From: Planctomycetota bacterium | GTDB lineage: Bacteria > Planctomycetota > Planctomycetia > Isosphaerales > Isosphaeraceae | Assembly: GCA_021791715.1 (NCBI GenBank) | Contig: JAJYWB010000010.1 | Coordinates: 1-64,000, forward strand | Direction of reading: 5' to 3' | DNA: 64,000 nucleotides | Shown: positions 1 to 8,960 of the stretch, in pieces | Position numbering within the stretch: the stretch's first letter is position 1 | Layout: the number at the start of each line of letters is the position of its first letter | Position numbers and translations under genes: made by a program | Notes under the pieces: model-generated | Databases searched by the model: none | Told to the model about the DNA's origin: nothing | What the model saw: the letters and a program-made list of their open reading frames with translations, nothing else

Positions 1-184
1 TCCGAATTTAGGGATCGACCTCAAATTCCGCCGAACATGTTCAGAATCCAGATATCGTGTATTTTTGATTGGGAGGGCGAACCTCCCGGTGAGCCGCTTT
101 TGGGAAACCCAAGAAAAACGGACTTTTCATTTATTAATATTTGCATATATTATTAATCGGCTCACCAGGAGGTTCGCCCTCCCA
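1..184 (-). repeat. Palindromic REP/BIME-like element, inverted copy, cut by window edge
   Basis: The two arms at 71-97 and 158-184 are near-perfect inverted repeats about 27 nt long. Each arm contains its own small hairpin (GGGAGG-GCGAA-CCTCCC in the left arm). The spacer is AT-rich. Bases 1-70 match the reverse complement of the flank that follows the right arm in the array near 22.6-23.9 kb, including blocks similar to TCCGAATTT, GGGATCG and ATCCAGA. This is therefore the same element in the opposite orientation, with its far end outside the window. It lies downstream of truA. No protein is encoded; the small open frames across it are by-products of the repeat. Confidence 0.85.
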
Positions 185-241
185 ATTTCGGCTTCGACAT
201 CGGATCTCGCCGAATCCGCGGTTCACTTTCCGGATTGCCTC

Positions 242-979
242 TCAGTAATCGACTCGGACGAGATAAAGCCCCTGGGGCGGAGCGGTCGGGCCCGCGGCGC
301 GGCGGTCGAGCGCCGCGACGACCTCGGCGACTCGGGCTTCGCTCCAAAGCCCTTTCCCCACATTGATCAGCGTTCCCGCGATCGATCGCACCATGTTGTA
401 TAAAAAACCGTCCGCCTCCACCTCGATCGATATCAGATCGCCCGATCGATATACGTCTGTATTCATAATTGTACGAACGCTCGTCGTTCGATTCGGCCAG
501 TGCGTTTCAAACGAGCGAAAATCGTGCGTTCCCAACAGAGCCCGCGCCGAGCGTTTCATCGCGGATTCATCAAGCCTCGGCGCCTGAAGCGCGTACGCGT
601 AGCGGAGCCGGAACGGGTCGGAAATTGATCCATTATCAATGATATACCGATACATTTTCTTTTTGGCGGAGATCGTCGCGTGGAATTCGAGCGGGACTTC
701 GCTCGCCTCGAGCACGCGCACGTCGCGCGGCAGGAACGCGTTGAGAGCGCGACGAAAAACGTCGGGTGGGTGAGCCGACTCGGTCCGAAAATTCGCGACC
801 TGGCCGAGCGCGTGAACGCCCGCGTCGGTTCGTCCGCTCGCGTTCACATGATGCACGGCGCCCGTCAGGCGAGCGATCGCGGCCTCGATCTCCCCCTGAA
901 CCGTGCGTCGATCGCGTTGCCGCTGCCAACCCGAGAAGTCGGTTCCGTCGTAGCTCACGATGAGCTTGATGTTCCGCAT
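242..979 (-). CDS. truA: tRNA pseudouridine(38-40) synthase TruA
   Basis: TruA isomerises uridines at positions 38-40 of the tRNA anticodon arm to pseudouridine in the cytoplasm. The 245-aa protein has the usual family length. The N-terminal segment DGTDFSGWQRQ and the motif SGRTDAGVHALGQ, which carries the catalytic aspartate, are intact, and the C-terminal half has the expected VRSIAGTLINVGKG helix. I chose the ATG at 979 because MRNIKLIVSYDG is the normal family start; the ORF extends 7 codons further upstream to 1000. It lies just downstream of asd on the same strand, 68 bp away, so the two may be co-transcribed. A palindromic repeat element follows its stop. Confidence 0.95.
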   Translation of the reverse strand: MRNIKLIVSYDGTDFSGWQRQRDRRTVQGEIEAAIARLTGAVHHVNASGRTDAGVHALGQVANFRTESAHPPDVFRRALNAFLPRDVRVLEASEVPLEFHATISAKKKMYRYIIDNGSISDPFRLRYAYALQAPRLDESAMKRSARALLGTHDFRSFETHWPNRTTSVRTIMNTDVYRSGDLISIEVEADGFLYNMVRSIAGTLINVGKGLWSEARVAEVVAALDRRAAGPTAPPQGLYLVRVDY

Positions 980-1047
980 GAGGAACCGTCGCCGTCGCAA
1001 TGTATAAAAATCACGATCTCACACGCTTAATTGATGGAATTTCTCTT

Positions 1048-2103
1048 TCACACTTTAGCGGGGGCGAGTTTGAGGAGTTCCTCGGCGATCTGCACGGCGT
1101 TGAGCGCCGCGCCTTTGCGGAGGTTGTCGCCGACGCACCAGAATAAAAGCGCACGGGGATTGTTGAGATCGGCGCGAATCCTGCCGACGAAGACTTCGTC
1201 GCGATGTTCGGCATCGGCGGCGAGCGGATAACGCTTGTCGGCGGGATCGTCGATCACGGCGACTCCCGGAGCGCGGGTCCAAAGATCGCGCGCGGCCCGC
1301 GGCGAGATCGGCTTTTCGGTTTCGATCCAGATCGACTCGCTGTGCGAAGCGGGAACGGGAACTCGGACGCACGTGGGGCAAACCTCGATCGAATCGTCCC
1401 CCATGATTTTGCGGGTTTCGTTGATCATCTTCCACTCCTCCTTGGTGTACCCCTCGGCGGCGAAATCGTCGATCTGGGGGATGCAGTTCCCCTCGATCGG
1501 ATGGGGAAATTTGACGGGAGCGGGCGCCGATCGGCCCGCGAGCGCGGCTTCGAGCCGGCTTTTCAGTTCGTAAACCCCTTTTTGTCCCGCTCCCGAAACC
1601 GATTGATAAGTGCTGACGATCACGCGTTTGATTTTAAATTGATCATGAATCGGCTTAAGCGCGACGACCATCTGGATCGTCGAACAATTGGGGTTGGCGA
1701 TGATACCCTTGTGTTCGGCGATCGCCTCGGGATTGACCTCGGGAACGACTAGCGGGACATCGGGGTCCATGCGGAACGCGCTCGAATTATCGACGACGAC
1801 CGCGCCGGCGCGCGCCGCGATCGGGCTGAAATGTCGCGAAATCGAAGCGGGGGTGCTCGAAAGGACGATATCGATTCCGGCGAACGAATCGTCGTTCAAG
1901 GGCTCGATTTGGAATCGTTCGCCGCGAAACGTCGCGGTTTTGCCGGCGCTCCGCTCGGACGCGAGGAATTTGATCGACCCGACGGGAAAACCGCGCTCCT
2001 CAAGCAGCTTCGTCATCACCTCGCCCACGGCGCCGCTCGCGCCCACGACAGCGACATTCTTCACGTCTCCGACTCCCATCGTTTCAAGCGTATGAATCAT
2101 CAC
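1048..2103 (-). CDS. asd: Aspartate-semialdehyde dehydrogenase
   Basis: This enzyme reduces aspartyl phosphate to aspartate semialdehyde with NADPH, the branch point to lysine/diaminopimelate, threonine and methionine. The NADP-binding motif GASGAVGEVMTKLLEERGF is at the N-terminus. The catalytic cysteine is in NPNCSTIQM at about residue 133. Later come YQSVSGAGQKG and the substrate/histidine region RVPVPASHSES. The length of 351 aa (343 from the inner ATG at 2079, MGVGDVKN) fits the family, and I see no strong ribosome-binding site to choose between the two starts. It is probably transcribed with truA downstream. Confidence 0.95.
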   Translation of the reverse strand: MMIHTLETMGVGDVKNVAVVGASGAVGEVMTKLLEERGFPVGSIKFLASERSAGKTATFRGERFQIEPLNDDSFAGIDIVLSSTPASISRHFSPIAARAGAVVVDNSSAFRMDPDVPLVVPEVNPEAIAEHKGIIANPNCSTIQMVVALKPIHDQFKIKRVIVSTYQSVSGAGQKGVYELKSRLEAALAGRSAPAPVKFPHPIEGNCIPQIDDFAAEGYTKEEWKMINETRKIMGDDSIEVCPTCVRVPVPASHSESIWIETEKPISPRAARDLWTRAPGVAVIDDPADKRYPLAADAEHRDEVFVGRIRADLNNPRALLFWCVGDNLRKGAALNAVQIAEELLKLAPAKV

Positions 2104-2518
2104 GCAATAATAATTTACTTGCTTAAGTTTTCACGTACTTCGCGTTCGCATATCGCTAAGAGATTGCGAACGCTCGGGTTCGAATTCGGAACGCCGATTG
2201 CTCACGCGACGAGCGAAGCGAACGATCGCTTTTTCAACGCTCGGGCCGGCGCATAAGTTTTCGCATGCGACGAATTTACCCGCGAATCACGATTCGCCCA
2301 TGCTAATCGTCGGCGGCGCGAATTCCAAGCCCGACCGCGCGGCGAGTCGAATCTCCCCTGTCCCGTTCGCGGTTCCGAACATTACCATAAGACGAGTTCG
2401 ACGAGTCGAATCGCGGCGCGGCGTCGCGTTTACCGGTTCGACGTCGAAGATCGCGTCGCCGATTCGCCTCGGCTTGCTCAGGCGCGGTGAAATCGTACGG
2501 ATTACGAGGGGATACGCC
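2104..2518. other. Intergenic region between divergent asd and purD
   Basis: No credible gene is seen here. An open frame runs upstream of purD in its reading frame, but it has no recognisable domain and precedes the family's normal start. Both promoters should lie here; I could not define -10 or -35 boxes with confidence. Confidence 0.5.
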
Positions 2519-4027
2519 TTGAAAGTTCTGGTCATCGGCAAAGGTGGACGCGAACACGCCCTCTGTTGGAAGCTGAAGCAATCGCCCGAGGTCGACGCGG
2601 TTTTCTGCGCGCCAGGCAACGCGGGAACGGCTCTCGAAGGCAAAAACGTGGCGATCGACAGCCTTGATTATCGCGGGCTCATGCAATTCGCCAAACGCGA
2701 GGGAATCGGTTTGACGATCGTCGGCCCGGAACAACCGCTCGTCGAGGGGATCGTCGACGCGTTCCAGCGCGAGGGGCTACGAATTTTCGGCCCTCGAAAA
2801 GACGCGGCCGAACTCGAAGGGAGCAAGGTTTTCGCCAAAGACCTGATGCGCCACGCGGGCATTCCGACCGCCGAATACCGCGTCTTCCGCTCGGCGCCCG
2901 ACGCCGAATCGTTCATCCTCTCGCGCGAGGTTTCGCTCCTCGTCCGATCGCGCGGAAGATCCACGATTCGACATAACATGCTTTGCCGTACGGCGCGGGA
3001 GACGATCGAGGCGGTCGAACGCGTTCTCGACCCGCGCGAGATGCTCGCCCCCGGAGTTCAAGTTGAAATCGAAGAAAAAGGGCGCAAGCATGTTTTTGGA
3101 AACGTCGCCGAGGCGCGCGATTTCGTGCTCGGTCGACCGGTGGGGATGGTGATCAAGGCCGACGGACTGGCTGCGGGGAAAGGCGTGTTCGTTTGCAACG
3201 ACTTGCGGCAGGCGCTCGAGGCGATCGATCGGATCATGGTAAGGCGCGAGTTCGGTCGAGCGGGCGACCGAATTTTGATCGAGGAGAAGCTCGACGGAGT
3301 CGAGGCGAGCATCCTCGCTCTCACCGACGGTCGAACGATCGTCCCGCTTGAATCAAGCCAGGATCATAAGCGCGCATTTGATCATGACGAGGGCCCCAAC
3401 ACGGGAGGGATGGGCGCGTTCAGCCCCACTCCCGTCGTCACGGGCGCGCTGATGGAGCAGGTTGAGCGCGAGATCCTCGTTCCCGCGGTGCACGCTCTTA
3501 AGCGAGCCCGGCGGCCGTTCCGCGGAGTCCTTTACGCGGGGCTGATGCTCACGCAGCAAGGCCCGAAAGTGCTCGAATTTAACGTACGACTCGGCGATCC
3601 CGAATGCCAGGCCGTGCTGATGAGGCTTAAGAGCGATCTCTTCACCGTTTTGAACGCGATCGTCGACGAACGGCTCGATCGGATCGCACTCGAATGGGAT
3701 CCTCGCCCCGCGGTCACGGTCGTCATCGCGTCCGAGGGATATCCCGGTCGATATGAACGAGGCCGCGTGATCAACAACCTTGAAGAAGTGGACGCGACCC
3801 CCGACGTCAAAATCTTTCACTCGGGAACGATCGTGAGGCGCGACACGCGCGGCGTCGAGGACGATCGCGTCGTCACCGACGGCGGTCGCGTCCTCTCGGT
3901 TTCGGCGCTCGGCAAAGATTTCGCCCAGGCGCGCGAACGAGCCTACAAAGCCGCGGCGAAAATCCGCTTTCAAGGAGCGTGGTATCGCCGTGATATCGGC
4001 GGATCTCAAACCGAATCAACTTCGTGA
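2519..4027 (+). CDS. purD: Phosphoribosylamine-glycine ligase (PurD) with duplicated ATP-grasp segment
   Basis: PurD joins glycine to 5-phosphoribosylamine using ATP, the second step of purine synthesis. The N-terminus MKVLVIGKGGREHALCWKL starts from a TTG at 2519. The active-site block KADGLAAGKG, the segment SSQDHKRAFDHDEGPNTGGM and FNVRLGDPECQ are all intact. The protein is 502 aa against roughly 430 for the family. The excess is explained by an extra copy of the ATP-grasp subdomain. Residues starting near 2903 (AESFILSREV) align without gaps over 59 residues to those starting near 3110 (ARDFVLGRPV), both ending in IEEK. The first copy lacks the KADG lysine and glycine-rich loop, so only the second should bind ATP. 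Purine genes are not clustered here. Confidence 0.93.
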   Translation: MKVLVIGKGGREHALCWKLKQSPEVDAVFCAPGNAGTALEGKNVAIDSLDYRGLMQFAKREGIGLTIVGPEQPLVEGIVDAFQREGLRIFGPRKDAAELEGSKVFAKDLMRHAGIPTAEYRVFRSAPDAESFILSREVSLLVRSRGRSTIRHNMLCRTARETIEAVERVLDPREMLAPGVQVEIEEKGRKHVFGNVAEARDFVLGRPVGMVIKADGLAAGKGVFVCNDLRQALEAIDRIMVRREFGRAGDRILIEEKLDGVEASILALTDGRTIVPLESSQDHKRAFDHDEGPNTGGMGAFSPTPVVTGALMEQVEREILVPAVHALKRARRPFRGVLYAGLMLTQQGPKVLEFNVRLGDPECQAVLMRLKSDLFTVLNAIVDERLDRIALEWDPRPAVTVVIASEGYPGRYERGRVINNLEEVDATPDVKIFHSGTIVRRDTRGVEDDRVVTDGGRVLSVSALGKDFAQARERAYKAAAKIRFQGAWYRRDIGGSQTESTS

Positions 4028-4209
4028 TCTCAAGATCAACCGATTCGGTCAAACGTTACAGACATGAATTCCAAGCGATCATTGACCGACGATCGGAGTT
4101 CATGATTCGATCGACCGTCGTCCGGAAAACCTCGTCCCTCGGCGGTCGCGATATCGACCGAGCGTCGAGGGATCAAAGCGATTCAGGCGGCGATCGCCAC
4201 ATTGGATCG

Positions 4210-5793
4210 TCACTTATGCTTATGTGTGACGACCGAGGCGTGCCGAATCGGGATGATCACGCCACCGCGGCCCGATGTATTGGTGCGACCCCTCCTGAGC
4301 GCGAAGTGGAAGAATCGATCGGCCGCGGGACCGACGAGCCCTGGCGCCCCCTCGATCGATTTGAGTCGACCCGTCTGAAACGGCGGCGAGGGGACGTTCG
4401 GCGGGAAGATCGGCCCTTGTTTGAGAATGACCTGTTTGGCCAGGAACGCGGTGTTGGGAGAAGTCGTCGATACCGAACTGTTGTCGATCGTCCCCTCGAC
4501 CTTCGCCTTGATTTGCCCCGTGGGGAGCAGCATGTTATCGGTTCCGCCGAACGTTCCATTACTCGACGGTTGCACCGACGCGGCGAAGTACGACGAAATG
4601 ACGTTCCCCGCGACGAGCGCCGTGATTCCTCCGCTAATTCGCGCCGTCGGCGTTTGCCCCTGAGCCTGATTCTGGAATACCGTCGCCAAGCCTTGTTTAT
4701 ATCCAGATAGAATTTGGGTATTGATAACGTCTCCGCCCATCAAAACCCTGCCGATCTGACGGCTCGACACGACCCGCGAGTTCACCGCGCCTCGATTGGC
4801 CTGCAGGTTCTCGATCACGTGGGCGCTGATGTTCGTATTGTCCATTCCTCGACCGAAATAGACGTCCCTCGACCCTCCCACCGAGAGGAGAGCGACGTTA
4901 TTGGTTTCGCCGCCGACATAATACGTGTTGAGGTTGCCGTCGACCTGGGTGGAGAAATTGGTCGCGTTGCCGCCTACCTTGATCGCGCCGATCGCTCCGA
5001 TGACCTGAGTGGCGCCTCCCGCCACCAACGGATTCGAGGCGACGAGCGTTCCGCCGCCGTTCTGGAACGGACCGCTGGGAATACTCGCATTGCCTTCGAT
5101 CTGATTCGCCTCAAATAGATTTAAACGTCCCGTGACGTTAAAGATCACGCCTTGTTGAAGCGGTTGAGTCGATCCGCTGGGAGCGGGTTCCGCGGTCGTG
5201 ATGACCTTGTTGAGGATGATGCTCGTCCCGTGATATTGCGGAATGCCTAAATTAATCACCAGATTGCTGCTGGTATTGAGGGTCGACAGCGAGGTGGTGT
5301 CGACGCCGCCGAATCGGAGCGAGTTGACGCCGTCGGGGATATTGATTCCCCCCTGGGTCGTGCCGCCGTTTGTCGCGGGGTTGGCGCTCGTGTTCGCGAG
5401 CCAAAAGTTGGGCATATTAACAGATAGTATACCGTCGGGGCCGAGCCGTTGTTCAGAGCCGCTTCCCTGCTCGTTGAAGTTTTGAAAAAAGACTTGCCCG
5501 GTGCTATTGGGCCCGAATTTGATGATCTTTCCCACGAGTTTCGATTGCAGAGGATTCGTCCCCGCGACGGTGATCGTGCTGATCGGCGTGAGCGAGTTGA
5601 GCGGAGCGGGATTGCCGCTCGCATCGGGTTGTTTGGTCACGCGCAACGCTCCAGGGCCGATCAGGCTGAGCTGCCAGATATCCCCTTGGGGATCGACTCC
5701 CGAGACGACTCCCGAGAGTAGACGGCGATCTTCCAGCCCCTCGGCGGCGGGCTTGAGGGCGCGCGCCCGTTGACGTCGCGACGGCTTCGACAT
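4210..5793 (-). CDS. Secreted LEPR-XLL-type surface protein, function unknown
   Basis: This 527-aa protein has a basic N-terminus followed by EGLEDRRLLSG at residues 19-29. That is the LEPR-XLL-type motif that opens many large exported planctomycete proteins. The rest is rich in Gly, Asn, Thr, Ser and Val, with repeating beta-strand-like blocks (for example GNATNFSTQVDGNLNTYYVG and GGSRDVYFGRGMDNTNIS). This suggests a beta-solenoid or other extracellular beta fold. No catalytic motif was recognised. It ends in a short basic tail, HASVVTHKHK. It is convergent with purD and stands alone, with a 1-kb region upstream that probably holds its promoter. Surface location is an inference from the motif and composition. 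Confidence 0.75.
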   Translation of the reverse strand: MSKPSRRQRARALKPAAEGLEDRRLLSGVVSGVDPQGDIWQLSLIGPGALRVTKQPDASGNPAPLNSLTPISTITVAGTNPLQSKLVGKIIKFGPNSTGQVFFQNFNEQGSGSEQRLGPDGILSVNMPNFWLANTSANPATNGGTTQGGINIPDGVNSLRFGGVDTTSLSTLNTSSNLVINLGIPQYHGTSIILNKVITTAEPAPSGSTQPLQQGVIFNVTGRLNLFEANQIEGNASIPSGPFQNGGGTLVASNPLVAGGATQVIGAIGAIKVGGNATNFSTQVDGNLNTYYVGGETNNVALLSVGGSRDVYFGRGMDNTNISAHVIENLQANRGAVNSRVVSSRQIGRVLMGGDVINTQILSGYKQGLATVFQNQAQGQTPTARISGGITALVAGNVISSYFAASVQPSSNGTFGGTDNMLLPTGQIKAKVEGTIDNSSVSTTSPNTAFLAKQVILKQGPIFPPNVPSPPFQTGRLKSIEGAPGLVGPAADRFFHFALRRGRTNTSGRGGVIIPIRHASVVTHKHK

Positions 5794-6802
5794 GAACGAA
5801 CTCCTCCATGCGGATCGAAATCGAGCACCGAAAAATCCAGACCGGAACGCGTCGTTCGCCGCCGGAATCCGCGGCGCGCCGAATGCTCGGTTTCGACTCC
5901 TCGACTCTCACAACCCCCCGCTCGACCGAATCGATCGACTCGCCCCTCGGCGTTCGATCCTCTGGACCAGGGAATACCCGTTTCGGATATCGGCGCCCCG
6001 ATCCGCCCACTTGAAACAATCGTTAAAATCCGTCGATCTTCCCCGATCGTCACAACTTATCTCGAATCGCCTCGCTCGAGAATCGCACCGGCGGCCTCGG
6101 TTCCGGCTTGTCGACGATCCGAAACCGACGCGACGCGAAGGAATCGAGGTTCGCCGCGATTCGACCGTCCCGTCGCGCTCGCACGGGAAACCAGGACGCC
6201 TCGGTCAAGATCGAGCCGAGTACGCCGTTAAGAACCGACAATCATTCGACGATGCGCGGTTCGATGGGAAAACCGACGGGCGATCTTGTAACGACTTCCC
6301 CTCGTTTTGAAAAGAGATCCTTGAGCGGTTCAAAAGGGTTAACCGGATTCGGGGTCGAAGAGACTTCGGCTCGATCATTTTCGCTTTCGAATCTTCGATC
6401 GATCAAATCTAATATCGATCAATATACATTAAGCACAATTAATATTACGAAAGTAGAATCGTCGCCGATATCGCGACGTCGTTCGAAGTCGAAATCCGCG
6501 AAGCGAAATCGACGTCGTCGGCGGAACGCGAAACAATCATAATAATTACATAAATATTAATATTTACACTATATTAATTCATCGCTCGATTGATCACGGA
6601 GTCAAGCCGGGGATTCTCGTCGATTGGACGGAACCCGCCTCCCTCTTCGAAATCGCGCATTTCGCTCGGCGCCTTCGCCGCGAATTAACTCGATCGGGTT
6701 CGTTCTCCGGCGAACGGCGTCGCGTCGAGGCGTCGTTCCATGTTATCGTGTTTCGTTCGATAACCCGACGACACAAGGCGATCAAAGGATATACCAATCG
6801 TT
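5794..6802. other. 1-kb intergenic region, no gene seen
   Basis: This stretch lies between the divergent LEPR protein and the HAD phosphatase genes. It contains open frames in several phases, but all are rich in Arg and Ser, have no recognisable domain and look like by-products of GC-rich, CGATCG-rich DNA. Bases 6392-6592 are AT-rich and contain the motif ACATAAATATTAATATTTAC near 6548, which resembles other intergenic sites in this window. Confidence 0.5.
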
Positions 6803-7483
6803 ATGCGAACCGAATCTCGACCGATTCTCGCGATCCTCGACCATGACGGCGTTCTCGTCGATTCCTTGCCGTTTCACCAACAGGCGTGGGTGGAACTCGG
6901 CCGACGCGAGGGGCTCGACATCACCGATGAATTTATCCACAAAACCTTTGGAATGACAAATCCCTCGATCTTTGAACTTTTATTGGGAAATCGAGTCGAC
7001 GCCGCGACGCTCGCTCGTTATTCGGACCTTAAAGAGGAATGTTATCGCGATCTCGCGCGGGGTAAGATTCAATTGCTTTCGGGTGCGAAAGAGATGCTCG
7101 ATCGATTGACATCCGCGGGCTTCCTGCTCGCGGTCGGAACGAGCGGAGTTCGACCCAACATCGAACTGACGATCGCCCAATGCGGGCTCACGGGACGGTT
7201 CGCGTCGATCGCTTCGCTCGAAGACATCTCGCGAGGCAAGCCCGACCCCGAGGTCTTTCTCGTCGCGGCGATGAAAGCGGGAGTCGAACCGCGACGCTCG
7301 GTCGTCTTCGAAGACGCCCCCTTCGGAATCGAGGCCGCCAAAGCCGCCGATATGATCGCGGTCGGAATCACCACGACACACCACGCGGGAACTCTCGAAA
7401 ACGCGGGCGCCGATCTCGTCGTCGATTCGTTCGATCAAATCGACGCCGCGGATTTGCTTCGTCAAATCCAATCGCGCTCTTAA
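6803..7483 (+). CDS. HAD-superfamily phosphatase, beta-phosphoglucomutase-like
   Basis: This 226-aa protein is a haloacid-dehalogenase hydrolase with a helical cap after motif I. Motif I is DHDGVLVDS at residues 13-21, with the nucleophile and acid/base aspartates both present. Motif II is TSGVRPN, the motif III lysine is in RGKPDPEVF, and motif IV is FEDAPFGIEAAKAADM. The pattern fits sugar-phosphate phosphatases and beta-phosphoglucomutase-like enzymes; the substrate cannot be read from the sequence. The gene is monocistronic, with AT-rich DNA upstream. Confidence 0.88.
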   Translation: MRTESRPILAILDHDGVLVDSLPFHQQAWVELGRREGLDITDEFIHKTFGMTNPSIFELLLGNRVDAATLARYSDLKEECYRDLARGKIQLLSGAKEMLDRLTSAGFLLAVGTSGVRPNIELTIAQCGLTGRFASIASLEDISRGKPDPEVFLVAAMKAGVEPRRSVVFEDAPFGIEAAKAADMIAVGITTTHHAGTLENAGADLVVDSFDQIDAADLLRQIQSRS

Positions 7484-7694
7484 TCTTATATATTGATAAT
7501 CTCTCATTTAATCGTTCATGGAGCGGGATAATTAATCGAAACACAAGCATATGAATCGAAAATCGCCGACGGCGACGACGGGATCGCCGCCGATCGATCG
7601 AGTTTTGGATTGCTCGATTCGCCAAGAAGGGATTAATCTTGGGTGAAACGCCCCTCAATGTGCGAGTAAACGATCGCGAAAGGACGGGATTCCG

Positions 7695-8630
7695 ATGTCC
7701 GGAAGACGCTCAAATCGGCTTGATCGCGCGGGGTTCACGTTGATCGAGCTTTTGGTGGTGATCGCCGTCATCGGTATTTTGATCGCGTTGTTGTTGCCCG
7801 CGGTGCAGCAAGCTCGCGAGGCGGCTCGTCGAGCGCAATGCGTGAACAACCTCAAACAGATCGGCGTCGCGCTTTCGGCTTACGACGACTCGCTCCGCGT
7901 TCTACCTCCCGGTTACGTTTCCAATTTCGACGCCGAGGGAAACGATACGGGGCCGGGTTGGGGCTGGGCTTCGATGTTTTTGCCCCAGATCGACGAGCCG
8001 AACCTCTTCAACGCGATCAACTTCAACCTCGCGATCGAACACCCCTCAAACATGACGGCGCGTTTACCCGTTGTGAAAACGTTCCTTTGCCCTTCCGACA
8101 CGGCTCGACCGAACTGGTGGGCGGTGAATCGCGACTGGACGACGGGATCGCCGATTCAATATATTTGCCAATTAGCGTCTTCAAATTACGTGGGGATGTA
8201 TGGATTGGGAGAGCCCGGTCCGGACGGTTCGGGGCTTTTTTTCCGCGATAGCGGCGTCGCGATGCGCGATATTCTCGACGGTTCATCGACGACGATCGCG
8301 GTCGGCGAGCGGTCGCACCGGCTCGGCGAGGCGACCTGGGTCGGTTCGGTGACGAACGCGCTTTTATATCCCAACGATAACGATAACATCGGTAATTATC
8401 GGATCGAGACGAGCCCCGGGATGGTTTTGGGGCACGTCGGCGAACGAGTCGGTCCCGGAGCTCCGAATTCGGACGTCAACCAGTTTTACAGCCTCCATTC
8501 GGGAGGGGGTGTGAATTTCCTCTTCGCCGACGGCCACGTTTCGTTTCTCAAATCAACCGTCAATTACCAAACATACAAAGCCTTGGCCACGCGAGCCGGC
8601 GGCGAGGTCGTGTCTCAAAGCGATTTTTGA
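7695..8630 (+). CDS. DUF1559 family type II secretion/prepilin-like protein
   Basis: This 311-aa protein begins with a prepilin peptidase site and helix: GFTLIELLVVIAVIGILIAL at residues 13-32. The segment QQAREAARRAQCVNNLKQIG follows, which is diagnostic of the planctomycete DUF1559 family. The C-terminus has HSGGGVNFLFADGHVSFL, the H-x9-DG motif that marks this family. The protein is expected to sit in the membrane or a pseudopilus-like structure after cleavage following the glycine. Planctomycetes carry dozens of paralogues whose roles are mostly unknown. No other secretion genes lie beside it. A palindromic repeat element follows the gene. Confidence 0.93.
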   Translation: MSGRRSNRLDRAGFTLIELLVVIAVIGILIALLLPAVQQAREAARRAQCVNNLKQIGVALSAYDDSLRVLPPGYVSNFDAEGNDTGPGWGWASMFLPQIDEPNLFNAINFNLAIEHPSNMTARLPVVKTFLCPSDTARPNWWAVNRDWTTGSPIQYICQLASSNYVGMYGLGEPGPDGSGLFFRDSGVAMRDILDGSSTTIAVGERSHRLGEATWVGSVTNALLYPNDNDNIGNYRIETSPGMVLGHVGERVGPGAPNSDVNQFYSLHSGGGVNFLFADGHVSFLKSTVNYQTYKALATRAGGEVVSQSDF

Positions 8631-8845
8631 TCGAATCGACGATCGCTCGCGATGGGCGATTCGGCTCACGGTGCGTCGTCGCGGCTAATCTTCTCGGCCT
8701 GGTTTTCGGCGTCACATCGAGATCAATCTAAGAGTCTATCCGGTAACACCATCGAGTTGTGCCGGCTTGTTTTTTCGTTTTTCGGTCTTATTGATCAGCC
8801 AGATCGATAAGCTTGGTGAAACACCACATGAAACTTTTATGCTTG

Positions 8846-8960
8846 TTAGGGCGAACATCCCGTTGAGCCGTATCGCAAAATTCCCCATGAAACGGCGATG
8901 TTCTTCGCATAAAGATTATACATATATACTAAAACGGCTCACCAGGAGGTTCGCCCTCCC
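8846..8960 (-). repeat. Palindromic REP/BIME-like element between convergent genes
   Basis: A degenerate left arm at 8846-8870 (TTAGGGCGAACATCCCG, then TTGAGCCG) pairs with the intact right arm at 8935-8960 (CGGCTCACCAGGAGG, then TTCGCCCTCCC). The spacer is AT-rich. Orientation matches the copy at 1-184. It lies between the stops of the DUF1559 gene and rsgA, a position consistent with a bidirectional terminator or mRNA-end stabiliser, which is inference. Confidence 0.85.

Noticed and set aside
4024-4710. Plus-strand open frame inside the minus-strand LEPR gene
   Set aside because: Arg-rich antisense frame without a domain; the minus-strand gene has an LEPR motif and fits the secreted family.
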